Shown here piece after piece: positions 1 to 11,402 of a DNA stretch of 64,000 bases. The stretch spans positions 37,677,034 to 37,741,033 of the forward strand of contig OX419762.1 in the NCBI GenBank assembly GCA_948567375.1, read 5' to 3'. The position numbers and the translations under genes are program-made. Below the pieces are notes generated by a model. The model made no database searches and was not told where the DNA came from. It saw only the letters and a list, made by a program, of their open reading frames with translations. Numbering within the stretch: the first letter of the stretch is position 1; every line of letters begins with the position of its first letter. The DNA comes from Lunularia cruciata. Taxonomy: Eukaryota > Streptophyta > Marchantiopsida > Lunulariales > Lunulariaceae.

Positions 1-1030
1 TTTCTTCAAAATCACTCGCCGTGGAAATCTCCTTGTACATCGATTGATCGAGAAGAACATTCTCACGATACTAGGATTAAATGGATAAACTTGTTGCATT
101 CTGAACTCCTTTCTCTTAGCGAAGTGGGTCTAACATGAGTTCTTTCACGTCTAATATGCTCCCGGACGCTACGGAAATCTCATCCCCGAACACATGAGAT
201 ACATTGCCACGGTAGCTAACCCGTTTTAGGATGCCATGTCAAGTTACAATCTGCAGCTGAAGAACGAACAACGTCATTGAGGTGTAATTTAGCGGTTTCC
301 AGGCCTTGTCTGTATATAATCATTGACGGTGGGAGGTTGTTCATCCCAAAGATGCTTCTTAAGATACGTCATTGTTCGAAATCCACTGATTCCCATCTAA
401 ATTTGTCTTCTTATCAGAAGGTTAGCAGCAATTGAATTAGTGTGGACAAGAGCCCATCAAAAGACTGAGTCACTGATTCTCCACCAATCTTGACAGACAC
501 TAATCCATAACAAAGCTTTAATTGTAGCGGTTCTCGATAATAGGATAATAGGACTGTCCCTTCCTTCAAAATAGGATGCGTATCAGGATCTATAGACATC
601 CTGTTTAGTTTACATTGCTATAAAAAGTTTGGCTGTCTCTTGTCCATAATGCGACCCTTCCTCATTGACAACAGGCTCAAATTTCGAGCGTAATGATAAG
701 GATGCTTAGTGATCCCTAATTTTAGCTTAGAGCGTGTGCTAGTTAGATCATCTGTGTTGTAACATCTCCCATGCTGGTTTCTCATTCTTACAGTACATCA
801 GAGCGGTATCGATTCGTATAGACCATATAGCGCTACCTTTACTCTATGGTCCGTATTCGGCAGTGTTTGGGCAACCATGTGCCGAACATATCTCCTTCCG
901 TCTTGGAACTTGAAATGAGCAATACAGTTGACTCTCTCTCTCTACTTGTTAGTGCTCGGGAGTAACTCAAAAGGTAATAATTAGTGAAAATGGAAAGAAA
1001 GCCGACCACATAATACACAAGAAGGAGAAG
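1..1030. other. Non-genic DNA, nothing recognised
   Basis: I see no gene, domain or clear repeat structure here. Open stretches are short (about 60-110 codons), have no recognisable motif and look like chance. The right edge runs into a LINE-tail repeat. Confidence 0.5.
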
Positions 1031-1034
1031 ACGG

Positions 1035-1130
1035 AACCGCGTAGAAAAAACGAAGGATGGGAAGACCCCATCAAGCCGCACAAGGGAGAGATAAAACGAG
1101 TAAAATGGGGCTAAGCCCCAATAGAGTCTC
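1035..1130 (-). repeat. LINE 3'-tail copy (minus orientation)
   Basis: This block reads, in reverse, the same text as the 3' untranslated part of the LINE fragment at 4979-5069. Shared pieces are the palindrome-like GGGGCTTAGCCCC, then GTCTCTCCCTTG, GGCTTGATGGGGTCTTCCC and ATCCTTCG. Other copies lie at 50419-50486, 50865-50921 and 61371-61500. It is a short, probably 5'-truncated retrotransposed tail with no coding content. An immediately following stretch (about 1141-1215) looks like a second, more diverged unit. Confidence 0.6.
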
Positions 1131-1230
1131 AATACACAAGAAAAATGGGAAACCTCCAAGCCGATCACGGGAGAGACCAACGATATAGAACAAGGTTAGG
1201 CTCCAATGGTATCGAGATGAGAAAATAGTG

Positions 1231-2141
1231 ACAATTGCTGAAAACAGTAATTGAAGATGAAAATTAGTGAAAATAGCAATTGAAGAAAGTAAAGAATGGG
1301 TCTAATATGCTCTAATTTTTATAACTTGATTGATCTGTTTAACTTCCCATTTCATATCAAGGTGCACTTACTACAACTGTTTCAGTTAGTTCACTCCATG
1401 ACGAAGAAACTCCTCTTCATAAGTCAAATCTCCGTGAAGTGTATAGATTGGTTTTGATTTGATTGTTAAATAATGTGATTACTTCCTCAAACCTTCTCAA
1501 CGTCATCTCAAGCGCATGATTATATTATTAAATAATGGGTAAATAGCTTATCCGGATTCAAATGTGAATTTTCTTCTGGATATTGTCTTCAATGAATAAC
1601 CATGCCATCAAGTCAAGATCAAGTGATTTTACTCAACTTGGAAATATCATTTTTCCTCTCAGTATGTCCTCAAACCTTCTCACTATATATCAAGTGAATA
1701 GTCATACTTCTAAGTCATGGTTAAGTAAATTTACTCAGTTCAAGTAGTTATAAACAAGATCACTAATTTTATTTTCACCTCAAGTAATTAGTCATACAAT
1801 TTTTCTATAAAACTTACTCAATTCAATTGTTGAGAAATAAGATTATTATATAAATTCACATCGCCTTCCTATTAGTATAATTGGACAGTGGCTGATTCTA
1901 ATAAGTTGATTTACTTTGACTATTGTACCATGGAAAACTTAACAATAATCTTGGTAGTATATGGTATAGGCTATGGTTCAACGAAGGAAAAGAGAGCACT
2001 CAATGAAACGGATAACCCTATTAAGGAAGGTATCCTGAAAGATATCATGAACTAAGGCTGTGTGATAATCTGTTAACCTTTGCTGATCCAAACTCACTCT
2101 GCTGAGGCGCACACTAAAAACATTTCCAATACCTACATTAG
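1231..2141. other. AT-rich non-genic DNA with degenerate short repeats
   Basis: No coding potential seen. Between about 1480 and 1880 phrases such as CCTCAAACCTTCTCA and a 'gtcatac..caagt..tttactcaa' pattern recur at roughly 100-190 base spacing. This suggests an old degenerate tandem repeat. Confidence 0.3.
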
Positions 2142-2570
2142 CTCCTATATATACATCGCTACACAACATACATAATTGTCAACAACACTACCCTATAGAA
2201 GCACAACCCATGCAAAATTCATACATAAATTCTAAAGTGCAACAATAATCAGTACATACTGAACTCAAATCATACTCAAGTTGGATCCAAAATCAATCCT
2301 CAACTCAATAGTCTGCAAACAACATGCATTGACTACAATCATGCGACATCCACTCTAGCTACAAAACTCCAAGTGACACTTGTCGGCCTATGTCCACCAT
2401 AGCCAAGAACTCAAAGGCTAACATCAAAGAAGTGAACTCGTTAGAGTTGCACTTCAAAGGTATAACCCTCTGTTGCTTGACCTAGATCTCCGGCCCCTAA
2501 TAGGAAAAATCATCAACCACCTCTGATGGTATGAATGTTTCAAGTGACTATGGGTCACACTATATGATCA
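2142..2570. repeat. Interspersed repeat R, copy 1
   Basis: The text around 'atatacat.gctacacaacata', 'tctaaagtgc.acaataat' and 'ccacatccactctagct' recurs in the same order at 63770-64000. Its later half (about 2260-2560) recurs at about 49430-49740. Copy 1 lies just downstream, in minus-strand sense, of the gypsy integrase fragment at 2950-3495, so it may be the 3' end or LTR of that family. That link is inference. Confidence 0.5.
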
Positions 2571-2949
2571 AATCAAAAGAGCTACATAACATACACTGCA
2601 AGCCTACACATACAATTGCAAAGCTTTGGTACATAGTGCCATAAATTTTTAATTTTTGGGAGGTGACATGGCACATAATTGTGCACATGATCCTTCCAAA
2701 CAACACCATCATCCTTCCAACACTAAAACTCTAGAAGGCAAAACCTCATGCAATTTTAAGATAATGCAGCATGTCGTCACATCAAGTGTCATTTGTGCAA
2801 TCTGATATAGATATGCATAATCACCCAAATGAAATCAATCGATTGAAGGTCTATAACCTCCTTCTTAAAGTAGCATAGCATCAATTATCCTTATGTTGAG
2901 CAAATGCTAAGTTCTCAAAGGCCATTGGCATCACTCTCCAAAATATTTT

Positions 2950-3495
2950 TGCCTATTAGAACATGTGCTCACCCATATGTCTGGATAATCCAAGTCCAAA
3001 ACTACAACAACATGATAATGAATGGTTGCAAGTAAACTTGGATCTCATCCATAGAGTAAAAATTAAGGAAAGAAGGATGCTAAGGAGGCTTGCTGGCTGA
3101 ACCGATAGCCCATGGCCAACCAAGGTAATTGAAGATCTCAATCTCCCAAGTGGCCTCTATGCAAACCGTACTTATACAATCCTCTCTTCATCATGTAAAC
3201 CACTTTCTCTACCAAGCTATCTGCCTTAGTGTGATCTTGGAAAGTACTATAGTGATCAATCAAGGTCTTTTCATACAAGATTTGAAACTCTCTTAAGAAC
3301 TCTAAGCCTTGATCAATCAAAACCTCAATTGGTGCACCAAAAGGACTAAGAACCTAATCCAAGTATTAGTAAGTTGTCCCTTCACTAGACTTATCAAGAA
3401 GTGTCACCAACTCAATCCACTTGGAGAAGTGCTCCACCATAACAAAAACATACTGATGATGTCTCACAATAAATGATAAAGTTCCAAAAAAGTCT
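2950..3495 (-). mobile_element. Ty3/gypsy integrase fragment (element C), broken
   Basis: On the minus strand, decayed integrase text is readable. A catalytic-core stretch contains 'YVFVMVEHFSKWIELV' (near 3410-3480). A downstream stretch contains 'EFLREFQILYEKTLIDH' and 'MKRGLYKYGLHRGHLGD' (3138-3320). This is a plant gypsy integrase type. The fossil is broken in several places and split by the solo LTR at 3496-4179; its upstream part would continue beyond 4180. Old, judging by decay. Confidence 0.65.
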
Positions 3496-4179
3496 TGTAA
3501 CACAGATTTGTGCATGTGTGTGGTATTATGATATTTAGCTTGGCATGTCAAGTACTTGAGAGATATTATTTATATAGAGATAAAGGATGGTTCTACATTA
3601 GTCATGATGAGCTAAATTTAGTCATAACTAAGATAGTTAGAACCTTACTTTAGAGGAAGTGGAAAAGATGAGCACCATTAATTTGGATTCTAGTGTGTTG
3701 ACTTGGTATTATTCCTAGGTGTTTGGCTTTGTGGAAAGAGTGGATGACTCTTGGGCCCGCAAGCCTTTTTGTTTTGGATTCTTCTATAGTCCAAGGATAG
3801 CCCATGTGAAGGAATCCTTGACTTAGTGGTTGGGTCAAGATAAGATCACATGCTTAATGGAATATGCCTATGTGGATGGATATTCCTTTATATTTTTTGA
3901 ATTTTAGCCTAGTAACTTGAGTTATTGTGGTAAATAGTAACTTTAGTGCATAACTTTTTCACAAGTATATAAACTAGAGGTGAGGAGATACTCATCATTC
4001 TTTCATTCGCAACTATCTCTCTTTCTCATTGAGTTCTTTAGTGAGCAATGTATTGAGTCTTGGAGTGTTAGTCTTGGAGGAGTATGATGGAGTTGGGATT
4101 CCTTGCCTTCTAAGTCCATGGTGCGCTACCGTAATAGCCATCAAAGGTTAATCTTGAGTGAGAGACAGGCCGTCTCACA
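3496..4179 (+). mobile_element. Solo LTR, family S (same family as element D)
   Basis: A 684-base LTR bounded by TGTAACAC and ending CTCACA. It is the reverse complement, with scattered differences, of the LTRs of element D (16545-17232 and 23673-24360). Those LTRs belong to a minus-strand element, so this copy has plus-strand sense. It has no internal region beside it, so it is a solo LTR. It splits the integrase fossil, and the integrase reading resumes on the far side. I do not see a clean target duplication. Confidence 0.8.
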
Positions 4180-4643
4180 TTCCAAACTCCAATAGTAACC
4201 TTATCCCATAATAGATAATGTGTGTAATTATAGCGTGGAAGCATTAAATGATACTCTAACTTAGTCACAAACCACACACTTAGAAACAAACTACTATACA
4301 TTGGTTTGTATAATGCACCACCAATAATGATTTTAGAGTAAGTAATATATACGCTTTACTCCAAAATGTCCAAGCTCATCATGAGCATGATGAGCTTATA
4401 CCAATTATGATCTTTGAGATGGAAGTGGTACTACTTGCACTCTACCATCTTCCCATACACAAAAAGGTATTTTCACTCCAATCTAGACCGCTTGGCTTGT
4501 TGGTTGAAGGACATGGTCTCTCTCCTTGGCACCAATGGTGCCATCCACAACACCAATGCAAAGATTATCCATCATTAAGACAACATCATGAATATCTTGC
4601 TAATGTACATCAATATCTACATTCTCATTCTCCAAGTATAGGG
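4180..4643. other. Decayed element C remainder and unassigned DNA
   Basis: The sequence just right of the solo LTR appears to continue the minus-strand integrase reading into the LTR-interrupted motif. Beyond about 4390 I recognise nothing. Confidence 0.35.
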
Positions 4644-5069
4644 GCATGCAGCGAGGTCACCTCTTTGTTCCTCTAGCCTTGGAGTTATATGGAGCGATGG
4701 ACACGGCATTTGACACATTTGTCAGGGAGTGCGCGAGAGCTTATCATGTTAGGCGTCAGGGGGTACCACTCTCACTCTCATACTTTGTAGCTTACTTTAG
4801 ACAGTGTGTGTCCATTGCTCTACATAGGGCAATGGCTGGTGCAATCCATAGGAAAGCAATCACATTAGGTGATGTTTCTTCGGATGCTCCAGTTGTGTGT
4901 AGACCGTACGACTTGCATAGCTCGGATATCTTAGGTGCGGTAGGGCAGATTTCTCATACAGACTCTATTGGGGCTTAGCCCCATGTTACCTTTTTTGTCT
5001 CTCCCTTGTACGGCTTGATGGGGTCTTCCCATCCTTCATTTTTCCTACACGGTCGCCTTTTTTCTTATT
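4644..5069 (+). mobile_element. 5'-truncated LINE: C-terminal coding end plus 3' UTR
   Basis: An open frame runs to a stop at 4976-4978. It contains 'VPLALELYGAMDTAFDTF', 'RQGVPLSLSYFVAYFRQ' and 'HRAMAGAIHRKAITLGD'. From memory this resembles the conserved C-terminal segment after the reverse transcriptase in some LINE-type retrotransposon proteins (pattern: leu/val-ala-val-glu-leu-phe-gly, then F-R-Q-x-V-S-x-x-L-x-R). About 90 bases of 3' UTR follow, starting with the GGGGCTTAGCCCC motif found in four other tail copies in the window. No poly-A tail is visible. The upstream parts of the LINE are absent, as expected for target-primed insertion. Element A begins six bases downstream. A non-LINE origin of the peptide is possible, but the shared tail supports retrotransposition. 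Confidence 0.55.
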
Positions 5070-5074
5070 CTCTA
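5070..5074. repeat. Target-site duplication of element A, left (ctcta)
   Basis: The five bases ctcta directly precede the first LTR and recur directly after the last LTR at 11398-11402. Five bases is the normal Ty3/gypsy duplication size. Confidence 0.8.
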
Positions 5075-5502
5075 TATAACAATATGGAGTTTAGCGACAA
5101 AGTTAGTTAGGGTTAATGAAGTAGAAAATAGACCAAATTAGCCTAGAATATTCTACAAGTATCTAAGAAGCTTTTTGGGAAGCTTCCCGACTAGCTTATC
5201 TTGCACCACCATTAAGTAGCTTCTAGAAGGAAGCTTTTAGAAGCTTCTAACTAGCTTAGCTTGTACACCAAGTAGGCAACTTCTAGAACTTGGCTTTTTA
5301 AGAAGCTTCTTGGTTAACTTGGCTTGCACTCCAAGAAAATGGCTCAAAGAAGTTTCTTGAGAAGATTCTCAAGAGCCTTGTATGCTCCTTATAAATACAA
5401 AAACCAAAGCTCATGCTAGGCATTTTTGTAATTGCTCACACTCAAATGTCCAAATGTGATCTTCCATGCTCCTATTTCTTTCCTTGGTCTTGATCTTGTA
5501 CA
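5075..5502 (+). repeat. Element A 5' LTR (outer)
   Basis: Starts with a variant of TGTAACAATATGG and ends ...TTGTACA just before the primer-binding site. It carries GAA/TTC arrays at about 5219-5248 and a TATA box (TATAAATA) near 5390. It matches the 3' LTR at 10982-11397. Confidence 0.8.
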
Positions 5503-5515
5503 TTAGTATCAGAGC
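5503..5515 (+). promoter_or_regulatory. Primer-binding site, initiator Met tRNA type
   Basis: The bases TTAGTATCAGAGC follow the LTR directly. This is one base from TTGGTATCAGAGC, complementary to the 3' end of plant initiator methionine tRNA. Confidence 0.75.
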
Positions 5516-5859
5516 AAAAATGGGATGGATGGAATTTATAGAACACCAAATCCATTCCCACCAAACCATTGAAATTTTTTGTGTCCAGGTATTACCCAAG
5601 CATCATTTCACATATTTCATCACCTCATGCTTTGGGCAGAATTTTCTAAATGCAATCACCTTGTCCGAAGAAACCCTTGGTACTTCCGGTTATAACTTAT
5701 CAAGAGCGGTGGGCGTTTTGCATCTATGTGTTAATAAATTAGATAAACTAAGACTAGTGTGATAGAGTAGTAGCCATGGTGGAAATACCCGAGGTTATCA
5801 TTGATATGTAACAACAAATTGAGCACATTACTCAATTGTTGAATGAACAAGATCATCAA

Positions 5860-6241
5860 TGTAACTATATGCAATTTAGCGATGAAGTTAGTCTTACTAA
5901 CAAAGTAGCAAATAAGATAGATTAGTCTAGAATATTCTAGAATTATCTAGCTTAGCTTGTGCTCCAAATAGGTAGCTTCTAGAAGCTCCCAACTAGCTTA
6001 GCTTGCACGCCAAGTAAGCGAGTTCTAGAAGAAAACTTCTTGAGAAACTTCCCAATTAACTTGGCTTACATTCCAAGAAAGTGGCTCAAGGAAGCTTCTT
6101 GAGAAGGATCTCAAGGTCTTATATGCTTCCTATAATTACCAAAGCCAAAGCTCATGCTAGGCATTCATAGTTTCCCTCATTCAAGTGTCCCAATATGATT
6201 TTCTATTCTCTTGATTATCTCCTCGATCTTGGTCTTTTACA
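5860..6241 (+). repeat. Element A second, internal LTR
   Basis: It begins TGTAACTATATG, ends TTTTACA and is followed by TTGGTATTAGAGC (primer-binding site, 6242-6254). The leader that follows repeats the leader at 5516-5859, including 'ggatggatggaatttat', 'caccaaatccatt' and 'gatgaacaagatcatc'. The LTR-plus-leader unit is therefore present twice in tandem at the 5' end of the element. Confidence 0.8.
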
Positions 6242-9200
6242 TTGGTATTAGAGCAAGAATAGGATGGATGGAATTTATGGACCACCAAATCCATTTCCAC
6301 CAAACCATGGATTTGGTGATTTGATTTTCATGTTAAGGTACTACCCAAGCATTGTTTCACACAGTTTATCATCTCACGCTTTGAGCAAGACTTTATGAAT
6401 ATAATCACCTCGTCCAAAGATCCCTTGGTACTTTTGGTTGTAACTTCTAGAGAATGATTGATGTGTTGCATCTATGTGTTAATAAATTAAATATATTGGG
6501 GGTGGTGTGATAGAGAAGTAACCATGGCACCATTGCTTGAGGTTATCAATGCTATGCATCAACAAATCAAGCACCTTATTCAATTGTTAGATGAACAAGA
6601 TCATCGACAACAAGAGCACATAGAGAGAATACTAGTTTGAGAGGGAGAAGACCAAATCTGATATCCAAACCTAAGGTTTGTTTTTGAAGCCAAGAATCTT
6701 CTGGGTGCAATGGAGAATTTTGCATTTGACTAAAAATGTTCTTTCAAGGCTACCAATCTTCAAGATGAACAAAAAAAAATTCTCTTGGCTTCTAGCTAAT
6801 TAGATGAAGTAGCAAAGCTATGGTTGTGATTCCAAGTGGAGCAAGCTGAATGGCAAATTTTTGCACCAATCTTGACATGAGTGTAATAATTGGTCAATTC
6901 TATTTTATAAAGACCTCACGGGCTATGCATGATAGGTTTGAAAAATTGAAGCAGATTGGCTCTGTAAAAAATTATATCATGCAATTCTAGAACACCATCA
7001 TGCAAATTCCATATATATTGGAAGGTGAACCTCTAGATCAATTTGTGAGGAGCTTGAAGTCAAAAACTAAATTAGAGGTAACTATGCAAGAACCACAGCA
7101 CTTGGAGGAAGCCATGCGGTTGGCCAAATACTTTAATTCCTTGGTTGTAACAACTTAATCTCATCCTTGACCTCCATAAAACCTACCAATACACTTCACA
7201 AGGATCAAGGAGCCGGCACCACTAGACATTGATGCCATTCAATAGAGACCACTTGGTATTGCAAATAAAGAAAATTGCAAGAAAATGGTGGTTGTTTCTA
7301 TTGTGGCCAAATTGGACATCGCAATGCTTAATGTCCACTCAAGAATGTATAACCTTAACACTTTGCCTAGATGTATTTGTGGAGCCAAATGATCAAGGAA
7401 ATGAAGAATCCCAATAGGAGATTGCAAGCTACCTATTAGGAACTTGATTAGTTCTAATCGGATCAAAGGCTTGACCTATGCAAAGTTTGCTTCACTTGCA
7501 AGGTATGATATATAATCATGGTTGTAGGATTTTAGTTGATTTTGGAAGTTCTTAAAATTGTATATCCATGCAATTAGCAAAGGAATTACATATTCATATC
7601 AAGCTAGTAATTAGAAGCAAATTTGATGATGTTGAATGGTAGAAGGGTTTTGCATTTCATACCGCACATCCTCTTACATTTAGGATTGGGAAGGATTATT
7701 TGGAGTGTATGAGGTTGGTAGTGGCACTTCTAGACTATGATGTCATTTTGGGTTTGCCTTGGCTTGAACTTCATAAGGTTCAATTTGATTGGACTTGATG
7801 ACAAATTCAAGTACAACACCAAGGTAGGAGTTTCCAATTAGGTTGTTTGGCATCTTTGAGTAAGATACCTAAGAATAGTCAATCCCAAGATTGGAAGTTT
7901 GTCAAGAATGCAGCCATAGAGCAAGCTTTGAACGAAGATAAATCTCAAGATGGGAAGTTTATAAGGAAAATATCCATAGAGTAAGCTTTGAAGGAAGATA
8001 AGTCCCAAGATGAGAAGTTTGTCAATGAAACAACTATAGAACAAGCTTTGGAGAAAGATAAGTTTATTTTTGCAATATGGATCAAGCCAATTGCACAAGG
8101 AGAGGAGTGTTAAGCAATGGTTGATCAAATAGTTCAAGAGTTTATGGATGTATTTTTGGATGATCTCCCAAAGGGTAATGGATTACCCTTTGATCGTGGT
8201 ATGCACTTCAAGATTGAGTTATTCCCAAGGAGTACTTTAATGAGTAGACCACTCTATCAACTCTCACCACGTGAATTGGAGGAGTTGTGAATAGCACTTC
8301 CGGACTTGTTAGAAAAGGATTTCATATGACATAGTACATCTTTTTGGGGAGCACCAGTACTATTTGTTCCAAAGAAGGATAGATGACTTTGTTTCTATAT
8401 TGATTATCAAAAGCTCAATAAAAAATTAGTGAAGAATACATATCCCTTGCCTTGAATTGATGACTTTCTTGATCAACTGAGTGGAGCACAATACTTCTCC
8501 AAGTTGGATCTTCACAACAGCTATTGGAAAATCTCCATTGATAGGGAGGATGTGCAAAAGACTACATTTCACACAAGATATGGGCATTTTGAATGGAGAG
8601 TTCTACCTTTTGGGCTCACTAATGCTCCAACAGTCTTCATGGATCAAATGCATTGGGTGTTGGATGGACTATTGGATTGGTACATGGTGGTGTTCTTAAA
8701 TGAGATTTGAATCTATAGCAAGATGGAGGTAAAACACTCAAATCATATGCAAAAATTCCTCAGACAACTACATCAATGGAAGTTTTATTGCAAGAAGTCA
8801 AAGTGTACCTTTTAGCAAAAGGAAGTTACCTTCTTGGATCATAAGATCTCATCAAAAGGATCAAGATGGAACAAGAGAAAATCAAGGCAATTACTGATTG
8901 GCCTACTCCTAAGAATGCCATAGAAGTGCAAGCATTTGATGGATGGGCAAGTTTTTACCAACGGTTCATCCACGATTATGCACACTTGGTAGCACCATTG
9001 ACCAACTTATTGGGGAAAAACTCAAGCTTTCAATGGATGACCAAACATGAAGAAGCATTCTAGAAGCTGAAATGTATGGTGTATTCAAGATCCATTCCTC
9101 AACCATATGATCATCAACTACCTTGTGTGGTTGACTTTGATGCTTCTAACTTTGCCATTAGAGTTGTGTTGTAGCAAGATTTCCCAAATGAGTTACATCT

Positions 9201-10981
9201 CATTGCCTTTGTGTCTCATTGACTAAACACCATAGAAAGGAATTACTTTGTACAAGATCAAGAACAACTAGCAATGGTATATGCCACCAAAGTATGGAGG
9301 CATTCTCTCTCAAGAAAATAGGTGATCATGCAAATAGATCACAAACCCTTGTTACAAACATTACATTTGAAACACATGAAGAGTCGACATCATTGATAGG
9401 AGAAGCAACTCTAATTTTTTGACATCAAACTTGAGTACAAACCCAAGTGGTTCCATGTCATCCTTGATACACTATCACGATGACCTAATTTGAAGTCTCT
9501 TCCTCTCATCAAGGTAGCAATTACGACGATGTCAATTGACTCTAAGGTCCAAATTGAGTTGAGGACAGCTCTACAACAAGATCCTTTCTTTTAGATGGTA
9601 CAAGTTCATCTTGCAACATGCAACAAGGAGAACAACACCTTCTCCTTCAAGGAAGGTCTTCTATTCTATGAGGATTGGATATATGTTCCTGCCAAGGGTG
9701 ATCTCAACTTGTGTGCCTCCAAGAAGCCCATGACTTACAAATCATTGGTCATATGGGTATAGACAAGACCTTGGGTACCCTCCAACACCAATGGTTGTGG
9801 CCCAACATGGCATGAGATGTTTGAGAGTTTGTTCAATTGTGTAATAATTGCCAACATAATAAGGCCAACAACCAAAAACCAAGTGGACTCTTTCAACCAC
9901 TCTCTATTCCATTTGCTCAATGGGAACACGTGAGCTGGGATCTCACTACATCCTTGCCCATGACAAAGTAAGGTCACACAACAATAGTGGTGTTTGTGGA
10001 TAAGCTTAGTAAGCAAATCCATTTGGCACCAACCTTTGATATCTTGGATGCTCCAACATTGGGATAGATCTATTTTGACATTATATTCAAGCATCATGGG
10101 ATGCCTTGTGTGCTCATCTCCGACCATGATCTTCAATTCACTAGAACATTTTGGCAAGCACTCTTCCAAGTTTGCTTTATCCATGGCATATCATCCTCAA
10201 ATTGATGGACAAACTGAATGTGCAAATCACACCTTGGAGGATATGATTTGTACTTTTAACAACATTCACTATACCAATTGGGATGAATGTCTTGCAATTG
10301 TAAAGTTTATATACAATAATTCCAAACATGCAAGTAATGGATTTTGTCTTTTTTCCCTCAATTTTGGCCAAGATCCACTTGTTCCAAAATCTCTTCTTGC
10401 TCCTCATCCATCTCATGTCCCTCATACTTCCACCTTCTTCACCACCATATCCCTATCTCTCCAACAAGCCAAACCTCATCTCCTTGTTGATCAAAATTGT
10501 CAAAAATAATATGCAAACCACCATCACCTTTCAAGTTGGTGATAAAGTTATGCTCTTGTCTAATAACCTACTCCTTCTACTTGATACCCAAGTCCATAAA
10601 CTTGCTTCTAATTGAATAGGACACTTCAATGTCACCCAAATCATTGCTCATGTTGCCTATCAACTTGCCTTACCTTGTATATGCATATCTACCCTATCTT
10701 TCATATTTCCAAGTTAAAACCCTTCATTCATAATCCATCTTCTTTTTCTTCCAATTGCTATCAATGATCATGAAGAGTGTGAAGTTGATTGGATCCTTAC
10801 ACATCACTATATTCAACAAGGCTGTCGACAATATACAAAGTATAAAGTCCTCCTGAAAGGGTATCTCCTTCATGATGTCACTTTGGAGCCTCTTTCTTAT
10901 TTGTAGAATGCACAAATGTCCATCTAAGAGTTTGAAGCTTTAATGGTAATGAAGACATCACCAACTAGCCATGGGTGAATA

Positions 10982-11397
10982 TGTAACAATATGGAGTTTA
11001 GTGATGAAGTTAGTTAGGGCTAACAAAGTAATGCGTAGACCAAATTAGCCTTGAATATTCCACAAGTATCTAGGAAGCATCTTGGCTAGCTTAGCTTGCA
11101 CCTCCAAGCAAGTAGCTTCTAGAAGGAAGCTTCTAGAAGCTTCCAACTGGCTTAGCTTGCACTCCAAATAGGCAGCTTCTAGAAGGTAGCTTCTTGAGAA
11201 GCTTCCCGGTTAACTTGGCATGCACTCCAAAAAATTGGCTCAAGCAAGCTTCTTGAGAAGCTTCTCAAGAGCCTTGTATGCTCCCTATAAATACCAAAGT
11301 TGAAGCTCATGCTAGGAATTTTTTCAGTTTTCCACACTTTTGTCTTAATGTGATCTTTCATTACGTTTATTTCTCTCCCTAATCTCAATCTTTTACA
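10982..11397 (+). repeat. Element A 3' LTR
   Basis: Begins TGTAACAATATGGAG and ends TTTTACA, followed by ctcta (11398-11402). It carries the best heat-shock-element-like array of the window (11115-11144) and a TATA box near 11285. It differs from the 5' LTR at many positions. Confidence 0.85.
11115..11144 (+). promoter_or_regulatory. Heat-shock-element-like array in LTR
   Basis: Read as five-base units: cTTCt aGAAg at 11116-11125, then gGAAg cTTCt aGAAg cTTCc at 11125-11144. Four perfectly alternating nGAAn/nTTCn units match the heat-shock factor binding consensus, which needs about three. The array sits about 140 bases upstream of the LTR TATA box. Binding by a factor is inference. Confidence 0.6.
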
Positions 11398-11402
11398 CTC
11401 TA
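11398..11402. repeat. Target-site duplication of element A, right (ctcta)
   Basis: Exact copy of 5070-5074. It shows that the whole 5075-11397 unit, including the extra LTR, behaves as one insertion. Confidence 0.8.

Larger units (their letters stand above)
5075..11397 (+). mobile_element. Element A: Ty3/gypsy chromovirus fossil with three LTRs
   Basis: LTRs lie at 5075-5502, 5860-6241 and 10982-11397. The whole unit is flanked by ctcta. Readable parts in order: primer-binding sites after each of the first two LTRs; gag, including a zinc-knuckle-like stretch near 7285-7345; a protease/linker region; reverse transcriptase (about 8230-8720, with 'VLPFGLTNAPTVFMDQM'); RNase H (about 8900-9480); integrase (about 9700-10330); and a chromodomain-like end near 10770-10900. 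This order and the chromodomain place it among the chromoviruses. It is broken many times and the LTRs have clearly diverged from one another, so it is old. Confidence 0.85.

Noticed and set aside
839-1180. 113-codon minus-strand frame
   Set aside because: It runs through the LINE-tail repeat. Similar frames arise at the other tail copies because the repeat happens to be open.
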